A stretch of 21,620 nt of DNA from Poteriospumella lacustris (GCA_008000375.1 SMOI01000318.1:14235-35854), one strand, 5' to 3'. Positions 1-9,023 are shown, counted from the stretch's first letter. The notes: generated by a model not told the origin, from the letters alone. Numbers and translations are program-made.

Positions 1-2465
1 GTCAGCGCCGTCAGTTATGCCCACAATCAACACATTTGCCATCGTGATTTGAAGCTGGAGAACATCCTGTAAGCGATTCTCTGTGTACTACTGTTGTTCA
101 TGGCAGACGTTCTTCTTACTGACCATTCTGTTGCCCCTGTCTCGTCGATCTCTCGTCAGGTTGAAAGACACGACGTTGAACGTAGTGAAAATCGCCGACT
201 TTGGCTTGTCGGATTTCTATCGACCCGGTGCTGTGATGAAGTCTAGTTGTGGTACGTTGTCGTTCTTGGCACCGGAGGTTTTCAAAGGTACCGCCAATGC
301 CGGTCCACCGCTGGACGTCTGGGCGATGGGGGTGATCTTGTTTGCGCTCCTTTGTGGTCGTTTGCCCTTCGAAGGACCCGATTTGATTGGCACCAAGCGA
401 CCCCGTGATGCGGTCATCAAGTCGCGTATCATGAAGTGTCAGTACAAACTCGACGACAACCTCGGCATGGAGGCCAAGGTACGCCTCGTTTTTCTGCTCG
501 CAACGTCGTTGGCTCTGCTCACCTGACACCCATTGTTCTCTCTCGTATCTTCTTTTAGGACTTGCTGCGTCGGCTGTTACAAGCGGATCCCGCCGAGCGT
601 ATCACCGTTTCGGAGATCTTCAACCACAGCTGGGTGCGCACTGCATCGTCCACCCAGTTCATCGATCTGTTTCATCAGTTTCAGCAGCAGCAACAGCAGC
701 AACAGCACCAGACGGCCACCACGTCGAGCCTATCACCGATGGTCAGTGGCGTCACGACACCTGCTGCGGGGTTTGACAGCGTCGCATCGTCTCTGTCGCC
801 CAGTTTGAAGGTACGTGATCCCCCCCCCCCACCTTGGCCGATGAACCGCTGTTGATACAAATATCTTCATCGATGTATGTACATGTACAGGTACGCAAGG
901 GAGGACCCACTGCTGCGTTGCTCGAGACGATTCCTCCCGCCGATCAGTTATCCGTGCTCATGCCCACCGAAGAACCGATACATTACGATGCGTTACGCAG
1001 TCATCTCGCGACGCCTCCTTCGACGTCGCCTACGTCGACCTCGTCGAAGCACCACCACCACCCCACCGGCGGCATCTTCTCATCGCCGACGCCCACCACA
1101 ATGGCGAACGGTGGCGCACACACAGGATCATTGCCGTTCTCCACGTCGAATGGTTCGTTGGCATCGCTGTCTCCTGTGCCGTTGTATCCATCGCGTCGCC
1201 GATCACGGACGAAAGACCTCCTGGGCAATGGCGGTAACGCATTGACGAGCAGCAGCGGCAACGATTTGGCCTCGTTAGATCTGTCGCCTCGTCCGAATTT
1301 GTCGCCCCAAACCAGCGGCGATCGTAGCAGTTTGGGTAGTACGGACGGTAGCCACAGCAGTGGGGGCACCAACGGCAACAGCAACGGCAACGGCAACGGT
1401 CACAACAAATCAACGATCAAGCTGATCCCACTGCGACGGAACAACAGCAACGTGGCGAGCCACCAGAACAGCAACAGTGACCTGCTCGGTAGTGGCAGTG
1501 GCAGTGGAGGCCACGGCACCAACAGTCACAGTCACGGCAACGGTGGCCATGGCAGCAGCGCGGCGGTGGCACAGCTACTGCATCACGACCACACCGAGCT
1601 GCCGTCGCTAACGCAGCGGTTGAGTAATGGCGCCAGTCATGCGATGGGCATTGCCCAGCTGCTCGGCGCCAATGCTTCTACGGGCGGCAGCAACAACAAC
1701 CACTACAACAACAACGTTGGCGACGACAGCAGCGTCGTGAGCACGGCGTCCGCTCCGACGTCCCAGCCGCCACGGGGTATCAATCGACCCAGCACCGTCA
1801 ACGCCAGCAATCGAGGACGCAACATCATCAATTCGGTCGTCAAAGAAGAAGATCACACGATCGTATCGCCTGTCGCCGCGCCACCGTCGACATCGTCGAC
1901 GTTGGAGTCGCCGTATGGCTCACGGAAACACCCCAGTGGAGCACGGAAAGCGACCTCCAGTGCGAGCAGTTCGAACGCGACGACGAGCGGTAATAGCGGT
2001 GCGGGAAATGCGGCAGGAGCTTCGATGCCGACGCTGTCGAATGCCGCGGCGAATAAAGTCGACACGGTGGGTGGACCAAAACGGGCGGCATCCGCGGTAC
2101 CGTCGCATGCAACGACCAGTAGCACGACGAGCGGTGCCAAAGACACACCCTATCGATCAGCGACGGTACCGCCGATGCTGGGAGCGGTCGGTGCGCAACG
2201 CAGTCAGACCTCGATGTCCTCGTCCAATCTGACCGCGTCGACGTCTCCACGTCCACCCGTTGGCAGCAGCGGAATGGGCCACACGCATCACCACCACGTG
2301 GACGACACGGTCATCCCCGGCCTCGCCATGAACACCGATAGCCATCTGCATCATCAACCATATCAACCATCGACTGCCATGAGTGCGACCGCTCGTACTG
2401 CGGTCACGAAACCGTTTAACACGGTCGGTACCGTCACATCGACCGGCAAAACGCGTTTCTTGTAG
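1..2465 (+). CDS. CAMKL/AMPK-type Ser/Thr protein kinase, 5'-truncated, with long low-complexity C-terminal tail
   Basis: Only the 3' part lies in the window, and the N-lobe is off the left edge. Exons as read: <1-68, 160-478, 559-810, 891-2465, giving 737 visible residues. Introns are 91, 80 and 80 bp with donors GTAAGC, GTACGC, GTACGT. Splicing restores the catalytic loop HRDLKLEN (Asp16, Asn21 of the visible part), then DFG at 36-38, the activation segment ending in APE at 60-62, and the DVWAMGVILFALLCGRLPF helix. The C-lobe ends near residue 155 with ERITVSEIFNHSWV. These motifs place it in the CAMK-like group (AMPK, NUAK, SnRK). The T-loop reads MKSSCGT, so Ser51 stands where AMPK has its LKB1-target Thr. 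A loop of about 18 residues after LPFEG is longer than usual. The last ~525 residues are Ser/Asn/Gly/His/Thr-rich and show no recognisable UBA or KA1 domain. Exact subfamily cannot be set without the N-lobe. Confidence 0.9.
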
Positions 2466-3632
2466 AACCGCTGACGATGCGTTTGTCTCTTGTGATCGTG
2501 GTTCGTTGATGTGCAGTCCGTTCGGTCCGTTGGTTGTTTGGTGTGGTCGCTGGTGACCCGTGTTCGTTGTCCCGGTGCGCTGGTTGCAGGCACTCGTCCC
2601 CTTCCGTCTCTCCCCTCTCCGTCTCTCTGCGCAGGTGCACCACCGCGCCTCTTTTCTGTTGCATTCGTTTCGGTTTTCATTCGTTTCGTGTTTTGTCCAC
2701 TTCCGCCGCCCCGGCCCCCTTCCTCTCTCATCGCAGGTCGGGGTGGGGCGGCCTCATCATCTGTCGTGTTTCTCCACCATGCGCCACAGCCCCCTTCAGT
2801 GAACCAACCCCTCACCCTCTTTCTGTCTCTCTCTATGCGTGTGTGCATTCTCGCCCCCTCCCCACCCTGCGGTGCTTTCCCTCTCGTGGAGTCTCTCTAC
2901 ACGCGTGTTGTGTTGTGCTGAGCTGTGTTATCGCTGTGTCGCATCGGTTGGCTTTCCATACGTTTCATGTCAGCTCGTCGGTGGCGAATCGGTGTCGTGG
3001 CACTTGGCCGTGTCCCCCTCTCTCGCTGTGTGTGTCTGTCTCTGGCCTCTCTCTCTATCCGCACACATGTCCCATTGGTCTCTCCCGCCTCCTCTTCACC
3101 GCTGAACCTTTCCCGTCGTCTCCTTGCGTCATCGTCTCTCTCGTCTCGTGCCTCTACACCCCCAGCCTCAAGCGGCTTCCTGCACTCGTCGGTGACCCTC
3201 TCTCTGTCCCCCCCCCCTATCGCTCACTGTTGAACCTTTTTGTTTCGTCGTTGTCGGCTTCCTGGCGGACTCGTTCGGTTTGTGTGCACGTCGTTTGCGA
3301 TGGTCTTGAGTGAGACAGGTCTACCCAGCGACATCGCTGTTGGTGTGTACTGACGGAGGCTGGTAGTCCCTCTCACTGGACCCCGATGACCGCCTGCCGT
3401 CCGTCCTACACCACCGACGCATACTTACCCCCCCCCTTGCCCACCCGTCCCCGCCCTACAGGCCGCTGTCTCGCTCCGTCTCCCCGCACATTGGCGTCTT
3501 CTTCATCAATAATCGATCGACCGGGAGTCGGGAGAGAAGCGGCATGGTGCGATGCGGCTGGGCTGTTTACTTTCGTTGGTTGTTTCTCTTGGTTTATTTG
3601 CGCGTGTGGCTATTGTCACTCTGCTTTACTTA

Positions 3633-3657
3633 GCTTTGCTTTGCTTTGCTTTGCTTT
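3633..3657 (+). repeat. Pentanucleotide microsatellite (GCTTT)x5
   Basis: Five perfect tandem copies of GCTTT, read directly from the sequence, in the intergenic region downstream of the kinase gene. Partial copies flank it on the left. No function is implied. Confidence 0.9.
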
Positions 3658-3940
3658 GATTGGTTGTTTGCCGGCTCTGTGCATTGGTTGTGATTGATTT
3701 GTTTCTCGTTGGGTGCGGGGTCCATCGTGTCTTCGATGGTGAAAAGAGATGTCGTCATCCTGCTCTCTTCGAAATGCCCCCCCCCCCATGCCCGCCTGCT
3801 TCTGCGCCCGTGGCTTTGTGCCTTCATTGGTCGCGGTAGTCTCCGTCGTCCATGAATATCAACGGCACCACTCGTACATCGTGTCTCTCTCCGCGTTGGT
3901 GTCTGCGATGTGGGTGGCTTCCGCCAGTCTGTCCACCCAG

Positions 3941-3959
3941 CACACGCACACACACACAT
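3941..3959 (+). repeat. Short CA-rich dinucleotide repeat
   Basis: An almost perfect (CA)n tract interrupted by one G, in the same intergenic region. It is an ordinary microsatellite. Confidence 0.8.
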
Positions 3960-4123
3960 AGCTGGACCGAAGACGGATCAACGACTTACACACACTGCGC
4001 ATATATCGCCTTTCAGCAGCACAAAAATGTTTGTATAAACTCCCCCCTTCCACTTCGCTCGACTGTTCCGTGTGCTTTTCTTGTCAATTAATTACATCCC
4101 ACCACCAACAACAGGACAGTCCG

Positions 4124-5359
4124 CTAGTGCCGTTGGCTACGTTTAGTGGAGCTGTTCGATGGTTTCGATGAGGCCGACGATGTATCGACACGTTCGGCAC
4201 AACGCAGCTTGGCACTACGCGAGCGACGATTGGTCTCCTGTTCTGCCTCCGTCGGAACGACCGCTTTCTTCGTGACAATGGTCCAGGCGGGCGCCGCCTT
4301 GGAACGTGTCGACGCCGCACCCGAAGCAGACGAAGAAGAAGACGACGAAGAGGAGGAGGAGGCCGGAGAGGCGGCAAACTGCAGTGCCTCCACACCACTG
4401 CGTAAGTAATGTTTGACCCGTCGATCTTCGAGCGAATGATACGACATGATGACCAACCGACCGGTGGGCTGGACACAGGCGTCTATATGTCGCAGACACT
4501 CTTCCAACGCACCCAATTCATCATTGACCCGTATTCGTAGCGCTTGAAAGCAGCGGGCGAGCGTCTTTTGTCGGTCTTTGCCGGAGACACTGGCGGACAA
4601 GACCTTCTCCAGGTCGCGGGTGGTCTGCAAGGGTCGAGCATGCACGATCGCACGGGCCAATCGACGTGATTGACCTTCGTCGCCATAATAAAACAAGAGA
4701 TTCGCAATGTCTTCCTCGTTCCAACGGTTGATGATGTATTCGGCCGTGAAATCGTCTTGGTCCTCCGTCGCGAGTGGGGTACGTCCTTGATGCATGCGCA
4801 TGTCCAAGGGCCCATCGCCGTCGAAGGAGAAGCCCCGACGTCGCTCGTCGATTTGATGGGAGGAGATACCTAAATCTAAAAGTACCCCATCGATGGGCTG
4901 GCCCTTCGCTAAGCGACTTGGTTTAACACCCAGTAGACGTTGTGCTTTGGTTTCCTGGGCAGCAAGCAGCACATGCCGCATGTGGCGGAAGTTCGTTTGG
5001 TGGATCTCCAACTGACCTGACTCTAGATAGGGTCGCAAGAGAAGGGAAGAACGTGCGATAGCATCGGGGTCTTGATCAAAGGCAATGACCTTGCCACCAC
5101 GTTTCAGTATCTCGTGGGTGTGGCCGCCACCCCCGAGGGTTCCGTCGACGAAGACTTTGCCCGGTTGCACGTTCAAATGCGCCATGCATTCTTCCAACAT
5201 GACTGGTACATGGTATTCATACGGATTGCTGATGTCACTCGTTCGAACGTTTGGTGGGGGAATTACGGGTGATGTTCCTGCGGAGGCGGAGGAGAAAAGA
5301 CGGATATGTGGACCGGGACGCGCCGCCCAACACCGCATACGGTGAGAGAATGGTAACAT
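4124..5359 (-). CDS. rsmH: RsmH/MraW-type 16S-like rRNA m4C methyltransferase, probably mitochondrial (METTL15-like)
   Basis: SAM-dependent N4-cytosine methyltransferase of the family that modifies the decoding-site cytidine (C1402 in E. coli) of small-subunit rRNA. Single exon, 411 residues from the chosen ATG at 5359. Family motifs in order: YHVPVMLEE (about 49-57), SAM-binding DGTLGGGGHT (72-81), FDQDPDAI, LLDLGISSHQID, RRGFSFDGDGPLDMRM, VIMSYHSLEDRRVKHYLR, and a C-terminal RSRSAKLRCAER. A Ser-rich insert of mixed Ser codons sits between the last two, where bacterial homologues have a short linker. A Ser/Lys/Arg tail follows. From 5359 the N-terminus (MLPFSHRMRCWAARPGPH) is Arg-rich, has no acidic residue and looks like a mitochondrial presequence. 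The frame stays open upstream to an ATG at 5533 (469 residues), with another at 5446, so the start is inferred. It converges on the kinase gene and diverges from the phytol kinase gene. Confidence 0.93.
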   Translation of the reverse strand: MLPFSHRMRCWAARPGPHIRLFSSASAGTSPVIPPPNVRTSDISNPYEYHVPVMLEECMAHLNVQPGKVFVDGTLGGGGHTHEILKRGGKVIAFDQDPDAIARSSLLLRPYLESGQLEIHQTNFRHMRHVLLAAQETKAQRLLGVKPSRLAKGQPIDGVLLDLGISSHQIDERRRGFSFDGDGPLDMRMHQGRTPLATEDQDDFTAEYIINRWNEEDIANLLFYYGDEGQSRRLARAIVHARPLQTTRDLEKVLSASVSGKDRQKTLARCFQALRIRVNDELGALEECLRHIDACVQPTGRLVIMSYHSLEDRRVKHYLRSGVEALQFAASPASSSSSSSSSSSASGAASTRSKAAPAWTIVTKKAVVPTEAEQETNRRSRSAKLRCAERVDTSSASSKPSNSSTKRSQRH

Positions 5360-5840
5360 GGACACGAACAAAGAGCAAATCCACACAAATGGCAGTACTT
5401 TCCGAGTTCCAAATGCTGTGAAAAGATGTGAAAGAGTCCCAAACATGTACTGGTTGCAACGTGCTCTCAACTTCTCTTCGTTCCTAGTCACACTGCTACG
5501 GTTGCACTTCAGTGATGAGTTCTCACAACGCACACCGCAAACAAGTCACCCTCGACAACAACCAACGCCAATAGCTCTAATTCATCAAAGACTACTGCCA
5601 TGTCTGGTGTCCCATCGGCATGGTACAGCTTCTTTTACATCGAAGAACCACCAATCGTTGATAGAGATTGAGATGAGCGATGATCGTCGTCATGCTGCTA
5701 GCTGGTAGCCAAATCAAAATCCAAGAGAGACAAATCAGATTACCGTCTTCCATATGCCAATTACTGGATGGATTATGACCTTCCTGTCTTCGATTTGGAG
5801 TTCATGAGAATATCCGAAAGATCCCCGTGCATGAATAAGG
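5360..5840. promoter_or_regulatory. Divergent intergenic/promoter region between rsmH-like and phytol kinase-like genes
   Basis: There are 481 bp between the two divergent start codons. No clear TATA box was recognised for either gene. The first ~170 bases remain open in the methyltransferase frame. The right part carries candidate short plus-strand exons, described separately. The promoter role is inferred from gene arrangement only. Confidence 0.35.
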
Positions 5841-5848
5841 ATGATTGA
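5702..5848 (+). CDS. Candidate terminal exon of a small upstream gene, or long upstream ORF, overlapping the phytol kinase start
   Basis: An open stretch of 48 codons follows an in-frame TAG whose last two bases double as a possible acceptor (ctgctag). Its translation is rich in Tyr, Trp and Asp (it contains YRLPYANYWMDYDLPVFDLE) and ends MNKDD-stop. The stop TGA at 5846-5848 overlaps the phytol kinase ATG at 5841. Upstream, ATGs at 5515 and 5600, a donor-like GTACAG at 5623 and others could supply a first exon, but no combination I tried is clearly right. No family recognised. A run this long without a stop is not rare by chance, so this is a candidate only. Confidence 0.3.
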   Translation: MVAKSKSKRDKSDYRLPYANYWMDYDLPVFDLEFMRISERSPCMNKDD

Positions 5849-6587
5849 TCAATTGTTGCCGGCAAACGTTTGGGCCTTTATGGTGGCCACGTTGGTGGCG
5901 GTCTCTTGGGTGGAGATCTGCAAGTATTTATCGATGAAAGGATGGTTGCAAGCTTGGCAACGACGGAAACTGCTGCACATTTTCACGGGTCCTTTGTTTA
6001 TTCTCACCTGGCCACTGTTCACTGATGATTTAAGTGGTGCACAGTGGGCTGCAGCCGTTCCTTTGGTGATGACATTGAAGTTCATTGCGGTGGGGTTAGG
6101 CTGGCTCAACGATCCGGATATGATTCTGTCTGCTTCCAGAAATAATCAGCGATCGGATCTGCTCAAAGGTCCTACGCTCTATGGCATCATTTTCGTGATA
6201 TCGACAACGTTCTACTGGAAACAATTGCAGGCGGTGCTGTGTCTCTTTGTCTTGTGCTTCGGTGATGGATTCGCTGAAATCTGTGGTCGCGCATATGGGG
6301 TGAACAATCGTATCTTTTATTCCCGTGAAAAGAGTTGGGCAGGTTTTACTGGCTTCGTGGTCTCGTCGCTGTTGACCACTTGGGTATTTATTGCGCTGTA
6401 TGGTTCGTATCTCTTCGGAAAGCCGCTTGAATCACACACCCAGTTGATTGGTCGCATCGTCTTTGATTGTATCGGTGCTGGTCTCGTCGAGACGTTACCA
6501 TTTTCGGACATTGACAATGTCACCGTTTTTGGTGCGGCCCTGTTGTCCGATCGATTGTTTACCCGTTTGTTTCTGTCGCACCGTTGA
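5841..6587 (+). CDS. Phytol/farnesol kinase family protein (VTE5/DGK1/dolichol kinase superfamily), multi-pass membrane
   Basis: 248 residues, single exon, with an in-frame TGA at 5832 upstream of this ATG. The family comprises integral-membrane CTP-dependent polyprenol or lipid kinases: phytol kinase VTE5 and farnesol kinase FOLK in plants, and DGK1 and dolichol kinase elsewhere. Diagnostic blocks are RRKLLHIFTGPLFILTWPLF (near residues 45-64, equivalent to the plant RKLVH...SGLLF...WP block) and CFGDGFAEICGRAYG followed by SREKSWAGFTGFVVSS (about 135-170). Hydrophobic segments suggest six or seven membrane spans. The substrate cannot be told from sequence. Phytol salvage would imply a plastid or dietary chlorophyll, and farnesol or another isoprenoid alcohol is equally possible. 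The first bases (ATGATTGA) overlap the stop of a short upstream frame. It is divergent from the rRNA methyltransferase and convergent with the ENO4-like gene. Confidence 0.82.
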   Translation: MIDQLLPANVWAFMVATLVAVSWVEICKYLSMKGWLQAWQRRKLLHIFTGPLFILTWPLFTDDLSGAQWAAAVPLVMTLKFIAVGLGWLNDPDMILSASRNNQRSDLLKGPTLYGIIFVISTTFYWKQLQAVLCLFVLCFGDGFAEICGRAYGVNNRIFYSREKSWAGFTGFVVSSLLTTWVFIALYGSYLFGKPLESHTQLIGRIVFDCIGAGLVETLPFSDIDNVTVFGAALLSDRLFTRLFLSHR

Positions 6588-6672
6588 ATCGGTTCCCCGT
6601 CCACCTTTGATTGCTCGTTCATCCTTTTTCTTTTTGCCTTTTCATCGAAGAGAACGTTCTCTATCGTTGTAG

Positions 6673-6678
6673 AATAAA
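6673..6678 (+). terminator. Candidate polyadenylation signal AATAAA for the phytol kinase gene
   Basis: AATAAA lies 86 bases past the phytol kinase stop, within the 219 bp convergent interval. Position and sequence fit the canonical signal, but usage in this organism is unknown. Confidence 0.4.
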
Positions 6679-6806
6679 CAAAACAGCAAACATTCAATGA
6701 AAACCATCTGTTATGCGGTGTACACGGAGTGTATTGTATTGCATTGTGTGTGTGATTTTGTAACAACAACGACCGAACGCTATCCGATCCGATCGACAAC
6801 CACCCC

Positions 6807-8607
6807 TTACGACGAGTGCATCGTATGAAACTTTCCACCGACAAACGCCAGCCGCAAAGCGGTGGTAGGTGCCGCACTGGTTGTTTTCTTTTTGCCCGCT
6901 TTCCCCAACGTCGACGTTTCTTCGGCGATCGTTTGTAATCGTTGGATTTGCGACGAGGTCTCCGACGAGTACAGCCCATCTACATGCAGTTGTGTCGCGC
7001 CAATGCCCACGGCCAAATCCACCACGAAGTCATCCAGCACCACATCACTGGGAAGTTGATGCAACGCACAAGCGGATACAATCGGAACATACGGGGTGGG
7101 CGTACCCAGGGCGTTGGTGTGACCACCGGGTTGAACGAAGCCATGTCTGCCCGCTTTCACCACTTCAAAGATCTGTGACATGTTCCGGAACTGTGACAAG
7201 GAAATACGCAAGGTATTGGTGGGGAATTCCATGATATGTTTCATGAATTCGACGGCACCCACATGCTCCTCCGATGGACTGGTACTGGTGTTTGGTCCAT
7301 CGCCATGTAAACCCGCAATACAGGCACCACCATCGACCGTTACTTGAAGGCCACAGCTATGATCACCACCCACACCTCGACAACTGTATTTCAATTTCTC
7401 TCCACCCGCATTCTTCGCTTCAAACAAGATCTCTTGTGTTCTCTAAGCCCAAAATATAAACAGTATACAGACGTTCAACAGATCATCAGCCATAAGACGA
7501 AGCAAAACAGGGCGACAAATCAAATCGTTTACCTTGCGCAAGTATCGTAAACCCGACAAATCACCCACAGCCAGGGGCATATCAACCGAAATAATCTCTT
7601 GTTCTTGCCATAACGCCAAGAGACCATCGATCACTTCCATTCCGGTCTTCGTGGCGTGTCCTTCCAGTTCATATGAGAAGTTACCCGGTTCCGCTGATTT
7701 GATCAACTCTTGGTGATGATAGACCACTCCCATCATCAACTCACTCAAGTCACTGTTGGACTTGATGACACCTGCCACTAACTACACATCAGGGGAAAAG
7801 GGACACCACACCGTAAGACAACGTACAATGACAACCAAACGACAACCAGAGGTCCAATGGACTTACCCGCGTTAGTTCTTCAATATTCGCACTCTCTACA
7901 TAGATGGTACCTTGCAACGTATATCGTAACGGCTTGGCCACTTTTTCGTGGCTACCAAGGGCAGACAACAACGTGTTGTACTTCTCAATGACCTTGTCCA
8001 ACGTCGTCGCTTTGGTCGCATATACTTGTACCGCCTGAATGGCGTCGGGGAGAACCGACACTTGACGCACCGCCAATGTCAGCACTGGCAAAGGAATCAC
8101 CAAGTCTTCATTGCGAGTTCCTGACAACTCAGCGATGGCCTCGTACAAAGGCTTATCCTTCATTTTGGCACTTGCCAAACAACAGGCGATTGAGATGCCC
8201 ATGGATTCGGACGCATCAATGTCGGCCAACCCTTGGACGATTTCATCAACTTGCTTTACATCACATGGATTAATTCCGCGGAGAGCCTCATTGAGTTTGC
8301 CCTCCGTGATGGAGTAGTCTTGTGCTTCGGTCAATGCGGATTTATAGGGCATGCGGGCTTCAAATACCCCAGCGTTTGTCTCAAGAGCAACTTTCACGAT
8401 GTACAAACCTCTCAAAAAGACAGATTTTAATCGAACGCCAATGATTTCAGGAGTTGTTTTCAATTCGATGGCATGAGCGATGGCGGTGTAGGGATTGTCG
8501 GGTCGTTCTGTGACGACACCGTTCAAGATTTCATCCAAACAATCCTCCAAAGCAAAGTCTTGAATGTATTTCTCGATTAATCGCTGTTCAGATAACTCTT
8601 CACTCAT
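6807..8607 (-). CDS. ENO4-like enolase homologue, probably non-catalytic, with DPY-30/RIIa-like N-terminus
   Basis: Exons 8607-7867, 7781-7533 and 7442-6807 give 541 residues. Introns are 85 and 90 bp, both phase 0. An in-frame TAG precedes the ATG. The N-terminus (YIQDFALEDCLDEILNGVV, then ERPDNPYTAIA) resembles the DPY-30/RIIa dimerisation motif and the N-terminal layout of animal ENO4. Enolase-like blocks follow: RGLYIVKVALETNAGVFEA (N-terminal strand region), PLYEAIAELSGT plus LVIPLPVL (the enolase PLY...LP.P block), IISVDMPL (for VSIEDP), and DDFVVDLAVGIGATQL (for DTFIADLVVGLGTGQI). Against classical enolase the key residues are gone: no NGGSHA or GDEGG, the metal-ligand Glu of IEDP is Asp, the metal Asp of GMD is Val, the Lys of LLLK is Ser, no SHRSGE, and the Lys of GQIK is His. 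It is therefore probably a structural or regulatory pseudoenzyme. Mammalian ENO4 acts in the sperm flagellum, so a flagellar role is inference. Confidence 0.8.
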
Positions 8608-9023
8608 TTTGATACACGATAAAAGCTTGCTGCACAGCTAAATGCAGGTTCGTTCGTTCAAAAAGCAATGCGCGCAATACAGCGAGGGTTCGGGAGTCGG
8701 TTTGAAAGTCGGGGTTCAAGAACTGCAACCAAACAAGAGGTACGAACGTATTTCAAACGATATCACCCTTCTTTTTATCAACAAAATGGATTGATTCAGT
8801 TGTAAACCCATACATATAGATGGCGCAAACCCGTCGGTCCTTTTTGACATATGTAACGGCTTCGTCGTCGTCGTCATCAATCATCGTCACCATCGTCATG
8901 GCGGCCGGTGGCGTCGTCATCATCATGGCTGCACCACATGAAAATTTCGCGCCGGTCGACTTCTCTGCCATCGGGATGGATTAATTTCCGAACCTCGATG
9001 GTGACGATGCCCTGAAGAGTCAT
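8600..9023 (-). CDS. Candidate small minus-strand gene upstream of the ENO4-like gene (structure unresolved)
   Basis: Two protein-like pieces lie on the minus strand. An ATG at 9023 opens a 48-codon frame to TGA at 8877 (MTLQGIVTIEVRKLIHPDG, ending in an Asp/His-rich stretch). An open frame ending at TGA 8602-8600 carries QTDSRTLAVLRALLFERT and LHLAVQQAFIVYQNE and follows an acceptor-like TTTGGTTGCAG ending at 8723. That stop overlaps the ENO4-like ATG (ATGAGTGA). The two pieces are not in one frame, and no intron in the 61-91 bp range joined them cleanly. It may instead be 5' UTR of the ENO4-like gene. No family recognised. Confidence 0.25.

Larger units (their letters stand above)
2466..4123. 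other. Convergent intergenic region, pyrimidine-rich on the + strand
   Basis: This 1.66 kb lies between the stops of the kinase and the rRNA methyltransferase and must hold both 3' UTRs. From about 2570 to 3240 the + strand is strongly C/T-rich, with repeated tctct and ctccc blocks. It contains poly-C runs at 3208-3217, 3428-3436 and 3777-3787. Long open frames here (for example 2534-3313) are explained by the scarcity of A and G needed for stop codons, and their Ser/Pro/Leu/Cys/Arg-rich translations resemble no family. A TTTATT at 3593-3598 could be an AATAAA signal for the minus-strand gene, but it is over 500 bases past that stop. No tRNA or mobile element was recognised. Confidence 0.6.

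Noticed and set aside
2534-3313. A 259-codon plus-strand open frame
   Set aside because: It lies in C/T-rich DNA that seldom forms stop codons. The translation is a Ser/Pro/Leu/Cys/Arg mixture without domains, and two other frames are also open there.
4146-4409. Acidic Asp/Glu-rich plus-strand frame
   Set aside because: It is the antisense of the Ser-rich insert in the rRNA methyltransferase, whose frame carries the conserved family motifs.
5358-5708. A 116-codon plus-strand frame whose ATG overlaps the rRNA methyltransferase ATG on the other strand
   Set aside because: The overlap follows from the palindrome CATG. The frame reads Arg/Thr/Pro/His-rich sequence without domains, and other frames in the same interval look at least as coding-like.
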